Shown here one piece after another: positions 24,009 through 33,093 of a stretch of 33,273 nt of DNA; the stretch's first letter is position 1; every line of letters starts with the position of its first letter. The stretch lies in assembly GCA_030426085.1 (NCBI GenBank), contig JAUHYW010000093.1, positions 1 through 33,273 on the forward strand, read 5' to 3'. The stretch comes from a bacterium (GTDB lineage: Bacteria; Myxococcota_A; Bradymonadia; UBA7976; UBA1532). A program made the translations under genes and the position numbers. A model generated the notes under the pieces. That model worked only from the letters and a program-made list of their open reading frames with translations. It did no database searches and was not told where the DNA came from.

Positions 24009-26225
24009 TCAGCCGCCGGTCGGGTTGACCCGCCGGAGCTGGGCCTTGACCGCCTCGGCGCCGAGATCCATGCCATAGGCCCACAGCAGCGTCGAGACGA
24101 TCTGGGTGCCGTCGCCGACGAAGTCCTCCGCGTAGATGACATAGGCCACCAGCGCGATGACCGCGGCGTTGATCGAGCTGCCCAGCGCCTCGGCGAGCCA
24201 GTTGCCCGGCGGCTCGAAGCGCGCGGCCGGCGGCGGCTCGGCCAGGGCCAGGCGGGCCACGGCCAGATCACGCTGCCAGCCGGCCGGCCCCGGGGGCGGC
24301 TCCAGCGGGGGGCGGGCCCGACCGGCGGCCGGCGGCGCGGCGAGCGTGCGTTCGGGGTTGAGCGGGCTCGACTCGGGGATCTCTTCGCCGGGCGCCGGGC
24401 CCATCGCCTCGACCGCGTCCCGGTAGCGCCGCTCGGCCACCCGCACCCGGGTGTCTTCGCCGGGGCGGGCGGCGCCGATGGCGGTGCCCAGCGCGGTCAG
24501 CAGCTCGCCGGTGAGCAGGCGCAGGGCGGCGACCGGTGAGCCGTCGCGGACCAGGGCGTGCCGGGCCCGCCCCAGCAGGTCGCGGATGGCCGCAGCGGCC
24601 GTCGGCTCGACGTCGGGGCCCAGGCGCACGAGCAGCTCCTCGACGGCGCCGTCGACGATGACCCAGGTCTCGGCGACATGCTGATGCACCGCCGCGAAGG
24701 CCGCCGCGCCCCGGGTGAACAGCGCGGCGAACTCGGCCTCGCTCGACAGCCCCTGGAGCGCGGCGACGGCCGGCGCCGGATCCACCGTCGAGAGATCGCC
24801 CAGCCGATCCACCGCCTCGAGGGCCTGCCGGGCGTCGAGCTGCCAGTCGCGCCAGCCGCTGCGCAGCGCGGTGAGCCCGGCGCCGGCGGTCAGCGCCTGA
24901 AGCAGCCCCTCGGCCCGGTCGGTGCGCCGTGCGAGCAGCGCGTCGCGGATGGGATCGAGGCGGCCGTCGAGCCGCTGGGCCACGTCCGGGGGCAGCGGGC
25001 GGCCGGTGAGCTGGGCCACCACGTCGCCGAAGCGCTCGCTGAGCGCCGCGTGCCGCGTCTCGAGCGCCGCCCGGGCCGCCTCCCGCTCGGCGCGGGCCTG
25101 CGCGGCGGCGTCGGCGATGGCTTGTGGATCACGGCCGGCGATGGCCCGGTCGAGGCGCTCCCGGATCTGCTCGAGGGTGGTCTTGAACACGCCGTCCAGC
25201 GCCGCCCCGCCCAGCGAGACCAGCGCCTGCCGCTCGACGGCGGCCAGGGCCAGCGCGTCGTTGCGGGCCCGCCAGCGCCCGAGGAGCTGCCGCGACACAT
25301 AGCCCAGCAGCACCCCGATGAGCACGATGAGCACGATCCAGATGGGATCCACCCGGGTGACGATCTCCACCGGGATGCGCAGCGGCTCGGCCAGCTCGCG
25401 CGCGCTGAGCTGCAATGTGCCCGAGAGCGTGCCCGGCGGCAGGTGCCGGGGCGTGACGCGGTAGGCCAGGGTGCCGGTGCCGCCCGGCGGCAGATCGGGC
25501 GAGTCGGCGGCGGTCTCGATGGCGCCCACCTCGGGGCGCCCGTCGAGCGTCAGCGGCCCCACCTGGGTCAAGCGCACCGCGCTGAGGCCGGCGAAGCGCC
25601 CCACCTCGCGCACGATCAGCGGCTCGGCCGAGGCCCGCCCGTCGCCGAAGAGCGTGGGGAAGAGCGGCCGCACCCGCTGGACCGACAGGCGATCGGGCAG
25701 CCGCAGCTCGGGCGCGGGCACCGAGATCTGCACGCTGGGCTCGTAGGGCTCCACCCCGTCGCCGTTCAGCCGCAGGCGCACGGTGTAGGCCCCGGTGCGG
25801 AGCTGGTCGGGGTCGCCGGTGATGCGCACCCGCGGCCCTCGATCGTCGTCGACCATGCGGGCGGTGAAGATGCCATCGGCCGAGGCCGGCGGGCTGCCGA
25901 AGCTGGCTTCGAGGACCGCCACGGACAGCGGCGGCGGGGGGCGCGACGCGTCGAACGGGAAGTCGACCGCCGGGGCGTCGCTGCCCAGGCGGATCAGGCG
26001 ATGACCGGCGCCCTGCACGGCGAGCCGCACCGGCTCGACCGGCTCGACCGGCTCCGCGGGCGCCGCCGGGGCGTCGACCGGGGCGGGCGGATCGCTCGGG
26101 GCGGCCCCTGCCGGATCGGCCTGGGCCCGCGCCGCGCCGGAGAGCGCGAGCAGGGCGCCGACGACCAGCGACGCGGTCAGCGATGCGACGAGGGGCGGCG
26201 GGCGGGGGTGCGATGAGGCGTACAT
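24009..26225 (-). CDS. Large two-helix membrane protein with periplasmic Ig-like and cytoplasmic helical regions
   Basis: A 738-residue protein from ATG 26225; ATG 26237 is an alternative. A Sec signal (SLVVGALLALSGAARA) is followed by a Pro/Ala linker, then a beta-rich region (about 65-285) with Ig-like strands such as VRLRLNGDGVEPYEPSVQIS and GTLAYRVTPRHLPPGTLSGT. A membrane helix WIVLIVLIGVLLGYV lies near 292-310. It is followed by about 370 residues of Ala/Glu/Arg-rich helix with coiled-coil character, then hydrophobic segments near 680-715 (AAVIALVAYVIYAEDF). The periplasmic sensor-like part and long cytoplasmic helices suggest signalling to the protease encoded 16 bases downstream. No named family recognised. 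Confidence 0.78.
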   Translation of the reverse strand: MYASSHPRPPPLVASLTASLVVGALLALSGAARAQADPAGAAPSDPPAPVDAPAAPAEPVEPVEPVRLAVQGAGHRLIRLGSDAPAVDFPFDASRPPPPLSVAVLEASFGSPPASADGIFTARMVDDDRGPRVRITGDPDQLRTGAYTVRLRLNGDGVEPYEPSVQISVPAPELRLPDRLSVQRVRPLFPTLFGDGRASAEPLIVREVGRFAGLSAVRLTQVGPLTLDGRPEVGAIETAADSPDLPPGGTGTLAYRVTPRHLPPGTLSGTLQLSARELAEPLRIPVEIVTRVDPIWIVLIVLIGVLLGYVSRQLLGRWRARNDALALAAVERQALVSLGGAALDGVFKTTLEQIRERLDRAIAGRDPQAIADAAAQARAEREAARAALETRHAALSERFGDVVAQLTGRPLPPDVAQRLDGRLDPIRDALLARRTDRAEGLLQALTAGAGLTALRSGWRDWQLDARQALEAVDRLGDLSTVDPAPAVAALQGLSSEAEFAALFTRGAAAFAAVHQHVAETWVIVDGAVEELLVRLGPDVEPTAAAAIRDLLGRARHALVRDGSPVAALRLLTGELLTALGTAIGAARPGEDTRVRVAERRYRDAVEAMGPAPGEEIPESSPLNPERTLAAPPAAGRARPPLEPPPGPAGWQRDLAVARLALAEPPPAARFEPPGNWLAEALGSSINAAVIALVAYVIYAEDFVGDGTQIVSTLLWAYGMDLGAEAVKAQLRRVNPTGG

Positions 26226-26329
26226 GCCGCCGATCATACCCCGATTCGCGGGGGCGGGCGACGTCGCTCGGGCCGGTGAAACAGGGCTGTAAGCGCCCGG
26301 GTCGGCGCGCCCGGACCAGCGCGCCGGGG

Positions 26330-27163
26330 TCAGTGCGCCGCGGCGTAGCCCGGCTCGGCGGCGGTCGGCGGCCCGCCGGGCAGCAGCGCGCCGATCTTGA
26401 GCGTCAGCCGATCGAAGCCCTCGAGCCCGGGGAGCTGCTGCATGCGCTCCTCGGCCCGCTCCAGCTCGCGCCAGGCCCACGGCTCGGCGAACAGCGTGCG
26501 GGCGGTGTGGGCCAGGTTGTCGTGCCCCGCCACCCCGTCGCCCACCGGATCCCACAGGTTCATCATCGCGAAGCGGGCCAGCCCCCGGGCCACCCGGCTG
26601 GCCTCCATGCGCTTGCGGGCCTGCCCGTAATAGAACGCGAAGTGCTTGCGCTCCTGCTGAGCGATGCGCCGGCACAGCGTGGCCACCGCCGGGTTCTCGG
26701 TCGTGCGGGCCAACGCGTTGTACGAGGCGGCGGCGGTGAACTCGTTGAGCGCGCCCCAGGCCATGTGCACCGCGATGAAGTGGGGGGTCAGGTTGGCCGC
26801 CGCGTGGGAGACCAGGGCCTCGAGCCCCTCCCGGATCGAGCGCCCCACCGTGATCTCGCGCGACCGTTCGGTCGGCACCTCGCGCCCGCTGGCGACGAGC
26901 ACCCGATCGATGGCCCGCCCGTGCCACAGCTCCTCGTAGACCCACACCGAGAGGAACGCCGTGATCTCCGGATCCCGGGCCGAGTGCCCGGCGAGCAGAT
27001 CCTTCATGTAGATGATCGTGTGGGTCTCGGTGTCCGCCATGTACCGCAGCACACGGGCCTCGGCGTCGGTCACCCCGATGCGCGCAGCCGCCTCGAAATC
27101 GAGGTCGTCGGTCCGGACCGCGCCCGATCGGTCGATCAGCTCGTCGATCTGGAAGTCGGCCAT
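26330..27163 (-). CDS. Ferritin-like di-iron protein (acyl-ACP desaturase-like)
   Basis: A 277-residue cytosolic helical protein; AGGAGCGGGGGA precedes ATG 27163. It carries the two-fold di-iron signature of a four-helix bundle: E46 in DTETH, E78 and H81 in VYEELWHG, E141 in LNEFTAA, and E171 and H174 in QQERKHFAFYY. Spacing and flanking sequence (WVYEELWHGRAI and ASYNALA) resemble stearoyl-ACP-desaturase-type and related ferritin-like oxidases. The reaction is unknown. It lies on the same strand about 100 bases before the membrane-protein gene, and is divergent from the kinase. The 210 bases to the kinase start show no gene. Confidence 0.88.
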   Translation of the reverse strand: MADFQIDELIDRSGAVRTDDLDFEAAARIGVTDAEARVLRYMADTETHTIIYMKDLLAGHSARDPEITAFLSVWVYEELWHGRAIDRVLVASGREVPTERSREITVGRSIREGLEALVSHAAANLTPHFIAVHMAWGALNEFTAAASYNALARTTENPAVATLCRRIAQQERKHFAFYYGQARKRMEASRVARGLARFAMMNLWDPVGDGVAGHDNLAHTARTLFAEPWAWRELERAEERMQQLPGLEGFDRLTLKIGALLPGGPPTAAEPGYAAAH

Positions 27164-27373
27164 TCCCCCGCTCCTGCCGTCCGTCGGCCTTCCATATACG
27201 TGTTCGGGCCGAGCGGCGCGAGGGAAACGATCGCCCCCCGCCCCGGCGCCCGGCCGAGCCGCCCTCGCCGCCGCCGCCGCGGGCCTCCGTCTGACCGGGC
27301 GGTCTGCGTCTCGACCCGCCGACGAGCGCCCGTATCCGCTGACAGCGCGCCCCCGGTGGGTCATAGTGCGGCC

Positions 27374-30300
27374 ATGGGCACGTCGATCCCACCGCTGGGG
27401 CCCTTCCGCCTGATCGCCCGCATCGGGCGGGGGGCCAGCGCCGAGGTGTGGCGCGGGCGGCACCCCGACGCGCAGGTGGACGTCGCGATCAAGATCCTGA
27501 CCGGCGCCCGGACCGAGGCCGCGCTGCGATCCATGGCCAGCGAGCTGCGGGCGGTGGCCCGCATGGATCACCCGGGCATCGTGCGGGTGCACACCCGCGG
27601 GCGGCTGAGCCCGGCGGCCGCCGACGCGCTCGGGCTGCCCGCCGAGGCCCCCTACTTCGTGATGGATCTGGCCGGCCGGCGCACGCTGCGCAGCGCGCTG
27701 GGGCAGCTCGACTGGCCCGCGCTGCGCGACCTGCTGCGGGCGCTGCTCGACGCCCTGGGCCACGCCCACGCCCGGGGGATCGTGCACCGCGATCTGAAGC
27801 CGGACAACATCCTGTGGGGGCCCGCCGGGCCCACCCTGACCGACTTCGGCATCGCGCTCGCCGCCGACGACGCCGGGGACTCGGGCAACCTGGGCACCCC
27901 CAACTACATGGCCCCCGAGCAGGTGCGGGGCGACGTGCGGGCCATCGGCCCGTGGACCGACCTCTACGCCGTCGGCTGCCTGGCCCACGCGCTGGCCACC
28001 GGCCGGGCGCCGTTCGCCGGGCGGGGATCGATGGGCGCGCTGGAGGGGCACCTGCATCACGCGCCCCCGGCCCTGACCGGTGACTGGCCGGCGGGCTTCG
28101 GGGCGTGGCTGCGGCGGGCGATGGCCAAGTCGCCGCACGCCCGGTTCCGCTTCGCCGCCGACGCCGCCTGGGCGCTCGCCGCCATCGACGGCCCCCGACC
28201 GCACGCGGGCGCCCCGCCGGACGCCACGCCCCCCGACTGGCGCCGCCCGCCCCCCCCGCCCCCGGCCCGCCTCGCCGGCGTGCGCCGCTCGCTGTTCGAC
28301 CTGCGCGAGATCGACCCCGTCGGCCGCGAAGCCGAGCAGAGCGCGCTGTGGGCCGCGCTGAACACCGCCCGCCGCGACCGGCGGGCGCGGGTCGTGATCC
28401 TGGACGGGCCCACCGGCTCGGGCACCTCCCACCTCGCCCGCTGGCTGACCCGGCGGGCCCACGCGCTGGGGCTGGCCGACGTGCTGTGGGCCGAGCACCA
28501 CCCCCCGGCCGGCGGGACCGGCAGCCTCAGCAGGATGCTCGCCGAGCGGCTGGGGACCACCGGGCTCGAAGCGCACCACGCGGTCGCCCGGGTGGCCGAG
28601 GCGCTCGACCTGCCGCCGGACCACCCGTGGGCGCTGGCCATCGCGGCGGCGGCCGACCCCGCCCGCCGCGCCCGGCAGAGCGAGCAGGTGGTGCGCCTCG
28701 CCCGGCAGCAGGAGTTCGAAGCCTCGGTCACCCTGGCCCTCGAGCGGCTGTGCGGGCAGCGGGGGCTGGTGATGGTGCTCGACGACGCGCAGTGGGCGCC
28801 CGAGGGCATCGCCTTCGTGCGGCGGCTGCTCGAGCGCGGGCCGGGTATCCCGCTGCTGATCGTCCTGACGGTGCTGCCCGACCGCCTCGACGCCGACGTC
28901 CGGCCGCTGCTCGCCGCCCTGGCCCGGCGCGGGCAGACGCGCACGATCGCGCTGGGCCCGCTGGACGACGCCGCGCTGAGCGAGGCGATCCGCCGGCTCG
29001 CCCCCGCCGGGCCGGCGCTGGTGCAGGCCCTGGTGCGCCGGGCCGCGGGCGAGCCCGAGCGGGCGATCGGCCTCCTGCGCCGGTGGAGCGCCGACGGCGC
29101 GCTGGCCCAGGACCGGGACGGCCTGCGGCTGATGCGGCGACCGCCCCCGACCCCGGCCGACGACCACGGCCTGTGGCTCGACCGCATCGGCCGGATCCTC
29201 GGCGAGCCGGACCACCCGATGTGGCGCTGCCTCGAGCTGGCGGCGGTGCTCGGCGAGCCGGTCGACGACGCCCGCTGGCGGGCCCTCGCCCGGCGGGCCG
29301 CGCTGCCCGACGACGTCGGCATCGGGCTGCCGCTGGCCAACCTCGCCGACGAGGGGCTCGTGCTCGACGGCCCCCGCGGCTGGCGCCCGGCGCACGGGCG
29401 GCTGATCGACGCGCTCGTGCACCGGGCCGCGGACGCCGGCCGCCTGCGCCGGTGGCATACGATCTGCGCCGACACGCTGGCCGCCGATCCCCGACCCGCG
29501 GTCGAGCGGCTGGGCCGGCACCGGGCGGCGGCGGGCGATCCCGGATCAGCGGTGGATCCATTCCTCGCCGCGGCCGCGGAGGCCCGTCGGCGGACCGACG
29601 GCCCCGGCATGCGGCGCACGCTGATGCAGGCCGCCCGCGCGCTGCGGGCGAGCGGCGTCCGGGACGATCCCCGGTGGGTCGAGGTCGGCGCCCGCTGGGC
29701 CCTGGCCGACGTCAGCGCCGGGCGCCTCGGCCGGGCCCGGGCGCGGGCGCGGCGCATGGACGCCCGGGCCCGCACTCCCCGCGGCCGGGCGTGGGCGGCC
29801 TACGCGCTGGGCGAGGCCACCCTGGGCAGCGACGCCCGCGCGGCCGAGATGCACCTCGACCGGGCCGAGCGCCACGCCCGCCGGGCGGCCCTGCCCCGGC
29901 TGGCGCTGCGCTGCGCCGAGAGCCGGGGCTGGTCGATGTACCACCGGGGGCGCTACGCCCGGGTGGAGCGGCTGACGGCCCAGGCGGTGGCCGGCATGCC
30001 CGACGCCCCGCCCCTGCTGCGGGCCAACCTGTCGTTCCTGCGGGCCGTCGCCGCCCGCACCCGGGGCGACGACGCGGCGCTGATCCACCTCGCCCACGCG
30101 GCGTCGCTGTATCAGGCGGCCGGCGCCCGCCACGGCCAGGCCAGCGTGCGCAACGAGATGGGCGAGATCGCGCTGTCCGAGGGCCGCCTCGACGACGCGC
30201 TGGGCCACTACCACACCGCTCGCCGCATCTTCGACGTGCTCGGCAGCCGCAGCGTGATCATCGCCGACCTCAACCTGGGGCGGGTCCTCGACGCGCTGGG

Positions 30301-30667
30301 CCGGCACCGGGAGGGCGAGCACCACCGGCAGGTGGCCCTGCGCAGCGCCGAGGCGCGGGGTGACACGGTGATGGGGGCGTTCGCCGCGGTGTGCCTGCTC
30401 GTCGACCACGCCCGCCGGGGGCGCCTCGACCTGTGGCCCGCCCGGTTCGCCGCGCTGACGCCCATGCTGTCGGGGGCGCTCATCGCGCCCGAGGCCGCCG
30501 ACGCCGCCCGGACGGCGGGCGAGCTGGCCGAAGCGGCGGGCGCCCACGCCGAGGCCGCCCGGGCCTACGATCTCGCCGCGGTGCAGCTCATCGGCCTCGA
30601 CCGGGACGCCGACGCGTCCGAGATGGTGATCCGCGCAGACCGGCTGCGGGGGGCCGAGGCCCCTTGA
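27374..30667 (+). CDS. PknK-like Ser/Thr kinase with degenerate P-loop ATPase domain and TPR repeats
   Basis: A 1097-residue protein from ATG 27374; the frame is open upstream, but that part lacks kinase sequence and overlaps the ferritin-like gene. The kinase (residues 10-270) is intact: IGRGASAEVWRG, VAIKIL with K40, HRDLKPDN with D140, TDFG at 156-159, and MAPEQ. A Pro-rich linker follows. From about 315 is an AAA-type module with GREAEQ, a Walker A-like GPTGSGTS (345-352) in which the usual Lys is Thr, and Walker B LVMVLDDAQW (465-474). The remaining part is TPR-like (AYALGEATLGSDARAAEMHL, then NEMGEIALSEGRLDDALGHY). Such proteins act as cytosolic signalling hubs. The lost Walker Lys suggests weak or no ATP hydrolysis by that module. 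Confidence 0.9.
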   Translation: MGTSIPPLGPFRLIARIGRGASAEVWRGRHPDAQVDVAIKILTGARTEAALRSMASELRAVARMDHPGIVRVHTRGRLSPAAADALGLPAEAPYFVMDLAGRRTLRSALGQLDWPALRDLLRALLDALGHAHARGIVHRDLKPDNILWGPAGPTLTDFGIALAADDAGDSGNLGTPNYMAPEQVRGDVRAIGPWTDLYAVGCLAHALATGRAPFAGRGSMGALEGHLHHAPPALTGDWPAGFGAWLRRAMAKSPHARFRFAADAAWALAAIDGPRPHAGAPPDATPPDWRRPPPPPPARLAGVRRSLFDLREIDPVGREAEQSALWAALNTARRDRRARVVILDGPTGSGTSHLARWLTRRAHALGLADVLWAEHHPPAGGTGSLSRMLAERLGTTGLEAHHAVARVAEALDLPPDHPWALAIAAAADPARRARQSEQVVRLARQQEFEASVTLALERLCGQRGLVMVLDDAQWAPEGIAFVRRLLERGPGIPLLIVLTVLPDRLDADVRPLLAALARRGQTRTIALGPLDDAALSEAIRRLAPAGPALVQALVRRAAGEPERAIGLLRRWSADGALAQDRDGLRLMRRPPPTPADDHGLWLDRIGRILGEPDHPMWRCLELAAVLGEPVDDARWRALARRAALPDDVGIGLPLANLADEGLVLDGPRGWRPAHGRLIDALVHRAADAGRLRRWHTICADTLAADPRPAVERLGRHRAAAGDPGSAVDPFLAAAAEARRRTDGPGMRRTLMQAARALRASGVRDDPRWVEVGARWALADVSAGRLGRARARARRMDARARTPRGRAWAAYALGEATLGSDARAAEMHLDRAERHARRAALPRLALRCAESRGWSMYHRGRYARVERLTAQAVAGMPDAPPLLRANLSFLRAVAARTRGDDAALIHLAHAASLYQAAGARHGQASVRNEMGEIALSEGRLDDALGHYHTARRIFDVLGSRSVIIADLNLGRVLDALGRHREGEHHRQVALRSAEARGDTVMGAFAAVCLLVDHARRGRLDLWPARFAALTPMLSGALIAPEAADAARTAGELAEAAGAHAEAARAYDLAAVQLIGLDRDADASEMVIRADRLRGAEAP

Positions 30668-30668
30668 G

Positions 30669-30828
30669 GAGCTTGCCCACACAATACGGTCGAGCACAGT
30701 GCCGGACCGAGCGCCGAGGTCCAGGATGGAGGCCGCAGGAATACTCGAAGTATTCCGAGCGCCGACAGACGCCGAGATCGGCGCTCGGTCCGGTGCTGGG
30801 CGAAGCGCCGGAGTTTGTGGGAAAGCTC
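30669..30828. repeat. Nested 160-nt imperfect inverted repeat
   Basis: Three nested arms are visible. The outer arms GAGCTTGCCCACA (30669-30681) and TGTGGGAAAGCTC (30816-30828) match at 12 of 13. The middle arms CCGGACCGAGCGCCGA (30702-30717) and its perfect complement (30778-30793) give 16 bp. The inner arms GGAATACT (30738-30745) and AGTATTCC (30749-30756) enclose loop CGA. The element fills the gap between convergent kinase and dgcA genes. It could be a bidirectional terminator, a BIME/REP-like palindromic repeat or a small transposon derivative. No T-run is present. Confidence 0.8.
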
Positions 30829-30833
30829 TTGAG

Positions 30834-31901
30834 TCAATCGCGCAGCGCCACGCCCAGCCCGGGCGCGTCGCTCGGCACCAGCACCCCGCCCGGCTGCGCG
30901 ACGAAGCCGCCCTGCAACGGGTCGCGGGCCAGATCGAAGCTGCCGTCCAGATCGATCAGCGCCGTGCGCGGGGTGGCGTAGGCCCGGGCCAGCGCGGCGG
31001 CGATGCCCACGCACGACTCGTCCATGCAGCCCCACATCAGCGGGAGCCCCGCCGCCTCGGCCACCGCGACGATCGCCCGCGCCGCGGACGGCCCGCCGCA
31101 CTTCATCAGCTTGATGTTGAACGCCCCGAAGGCCGCCGTGGGCCGCAGCAGCCGCAGCGCGTCCCCCGCCCCGTGCAGCGACTCGTCGGCCATGCACCGA
31201 TCGATGACACCCGCCGGCATGTCCCGCATCGCGTCGACGGCGTCGGCGGGCAGCGGCTGCTCGATGCACTCCAACCCCATCGACGCGGTCGCGGCGGCGA
31301 AGCGGCGCAGCTCGGCGGCCGAGTAGCCCTGGTTGGCGTCGACCCGCAGCCGCACCCCGGCCGGCACCGCCTCGATCAGCTTCGCCAGCCGCTCCAGATC
31401 GACGTCGAGATCGTGCCCCAGCTTGACCTTCAGCCGGGTGAAGCCCTGCCCGACGAACATCCGGGCCTCGTCGAGCGTGTGAGCCACGTCGCCGATGCCG
31501 ATGGTCACCGAGGTCGGCAGCGGGCCGACCGCCCGCCCGAGCAGCGCGTGGATCGGGCGGCCGATCGCCTTGCCGAAGAGATCCCACAGCGCCATGTCCA
31601 GCGCCGCCCGGGCGGTGGGGCGACCCGCCGGCAGGCCCTGGTCGACAGCCGCGGCGTTGGCGTGCAGGGCGAGGGCGTCGCGGCCGACGAGCAGCGCGGC
31701 GGCGCCCAGCGCGTCGAGGGCGTCGGCGTGGGACTCGCCGGTGACGTAGGGCGAGGGGCTGGCGACCCCGAAGCCCACCGGCCCGTCGGTGTGGATCGCC
31801 ACGATGACGTTGCGCACCGCCGAGAGGGTCTCGTAGGCCACGGTGTACGGCCGCACGAGCGGGATCGCGACGTCGTGGACCTCGACCCGGCGGATCTTCA
31901 C
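30834..31901 (-). CDS. dgcA: Enolase-superfamily epimerase/racemase (N-acetyl-D-glutamate racemase / L-Ala-D/L-Glu epimerase type)
   Basis: A 355-residue protein with a GTG start overlapping the dgcN stop (GTGA). Enolase-superfamily (MLE/MR) catalytic residues are all present: LKVKLG with K158/K160, VDANQGY with D188, IEQPL with E214, MADES with D239, and FNIKLMKCGG with K264. This type epimerises L-Ala-D/L-Glu dipeptides or, when coupled to a DUF1611 protein, racemises N-acetyl-D-glutamate. The tight coupling here favours the second role, linking D-glutamate (for example from cell walls) to central metabolism. The symbol is assigned by family and context. Confidence 0.9.
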   Translation of the reverse strand: MKIRRVEVHDVAIPLVRPYTVAYETLSAVRNVIVAIHTDGPVGFGVASPSPYVTGESHADALDALGAAALLVGRDALALHANAAAVDQGLPAGRPTARAALDMALWDLFGKAIGRPIHALLGRAVGPLPTSVTIGIGDVAHTLDEARMFVGQGFTRLKVKLGHDLDVDLERLAKLIEAVPAGVRLRVDANQGYSAAELRRFAAATASMGLECIEQPLPADAVDAMRDMPAGVIDRCMADESLHGAGDALRLLRPTAAFGAFNIKLMKCGGPSAARAIVAVAEAAGLPLMWGCMDESCVGIAAALARAYATPRTALIDLDGSFDLARDPLQGGFVAQPGGVLVPSDAPGLGVALRD

Positions 31902-32956
31902 GGCCGCTCCAGGCGCCGCGCCACGACCTCGACCAGCCGCTCGGGATCGCGCAGCGGGTGCACCACCGGCAGCCCCAGCGCGCCCTCGGTCTCAGCGGCG
32001 TAGCCCGCCAGATCGAAGCCCTCCCCCGCGTTGACGGTCACCGCCCACACCGGCACCCCGTAGGCCCCGATCAGCGCCACCTCGGACGCCAGCGACGGCA
32101 TGGCGTGGCCCGGCCAGCCGGTGTACTCCGACCGCTCGGGCCCGTGCTGGAGGACCACCGCGGTCGCCGCGCCCGAGACCAACAGCTCAGCGCCGCACGG
32201 CCCCGAGGGGTGGCGCAGCGCGCTCTGACCCTCGATGACCATGACATCCGGCCGCTCGCGGGCGTGGCACGACACCAGCGCGTGCTCCAGTTCGCCGCAG
32301 ACGAAGTCGTTGGGGGTGCTGTCGAGCACGAAGCCGTAGCCCCCGTCCTGCAACCAGCCCGTCTGCCCGGTGAAGATCATGTGCGCCCGCAGCCCCCGGC
32401 GGCGCAGCCCCTGCACCAGCAGCCGGGCCGTCGTGCGCTTGCCGAGCGCGCAGTCGGTGCCCAGCACCGCGATGATGGGGCAGTCGACGTCGCGCACCGC
32501 GCCGGACCAATAGTGCAGGTCTCGGGGGCGGGGCGGCCGGCGGATGTCGGTCAGCGAGACCCCCGCCGCGGCGGCGCGGGCCACGATCTCCGGGTCGTCC
32601 GCCAGGAAGTGATGCAAGCCATTGATCACGTCCCACCCGCGGGCGATGGCCCCCAGGATGAGCGCCCGCAGCTCGGGATCGATGGCCCCGCCGAAGGGGG
32701 CGATGCCGACGATGGCCACCTCGACCGGGCCCTCGACCGCGTCGAGCGTCGCCACCACCGGGATGCCCGCCGCGGACCCGGTGACGATGACCCCCGCGTC
32801 CTCCCCCGCCCGATCGGGATCGACGACCGCCCGCAGCGCGAAGCGGTCCGACCCCCGGACGAGGCCGTGGGTCACCTTGCCGCTGGCGTCCGACAGGCCC
32901 CGGGGGCACAGCGCGACGGCCGATCTGCGACCCGGTGACGGTTCGGAGCGGGACAT
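31898..32956 (-). CDS. dgcN: DUF1611-family protein, D-glutamate N-acetyltransferase type
   Basis: A 352-residue cytosolic protein. GAGGAGG lies just upstream of ATG 32956. The N-terminal part is Rossmann-like (ALRAVVDPDRAGEDAG, then VEVAIVGIAPFGG and VINGLHHFLADDPEI). The C-terminal part is a P-loop domain with GTDCALGKRTT (166-176, Walker A), IFTGQTGWLQ, DVMVIEGQSAL and PVWAVTVNAGEG. This is the full DUF1611 layout. Members coupled to DgcA acetylate D-glutamate before racemisation. The product is expected to feed the downstream DgcA directly. Confidence 0.9.
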   Translation of the reverse strand: MSRSEPSPGRRSAVALCPRGLSDASGKVTHGLVRGSDRFALRAVVDPDRAGEDAGVIVTGSAAGIPVVATLDAVEGPVEVAIVGIAPFGGAIDPELRALILGAIARGWDVINGLHHFLADDPEIVARAAAAGVSLTDIRRPPRPRDLHYWSGAVRDVDCPIIAVLGTDCALGKRTTARLLVQGLRRRGLRAHMIFTGQTGWLQDGGYGFVLDSTPNDFVCGELEHALVSCHARERPDVMVIEGQSALRHPSGPCGAELLVSGAATAVVLQHGPERSEYTGWPGHAMPSLASEVALIGAYGVPVWAVTVNAGEGFDLAGYAAETEGALGLPVVHPLRDPERLVEVVARRLERP

Positions 32957-33040
32957 GGGCGCCTCCTCGGTGCGTCGGCCGAACGGTACCCCCGCCCGCG
33001 AAGGTGCGCCAGTGCCGTTGCGCTGCCCGGCCCGGGGCGG

Positions 33041-33056
33041 ATACCGTCGTCGGTAT
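33041..33056. promoter_or_regulatory. Inverted repeat upstream of Gly-rich lipoprotein
   Basis: ATACCG-TCGT-CGGTAT lies 37 bases before the lipoprotein ATG, in the only AT-containing part of the gap from 32957 to 33093. It overlaps a possible -10 box (GGTATA at 33052-33057). An operator or promoter element is plausible but unproven. Confidence 0.35.
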
Positions 33057-33093
33057 ACGGGGTACACACCGGACCTTCACGGGGGAGATACAC

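Noticed and set aside
24558-26216. A 552-codon plus-strand open frame opposite the membrane protein
   Set aside because: Composition typical of antisense shadows; the minus strand has a signal peptide, membrane helices and a coupled protease gene.
27374-29521. Minus-strand extension of the ferritin-like frame through the kinase
   Set aside because: The ferritin-like fold is complete from ATG 27163 with a good ribosome site; the extension is antisense to kinase motifs.
30565-31587. Alternative minus-strand frame spanning the inverted repeat and dgcA
   Set aside because: It is out of frame with the intact enolase-superfamily catalytic residues, which define the real gene at 30834-31901.
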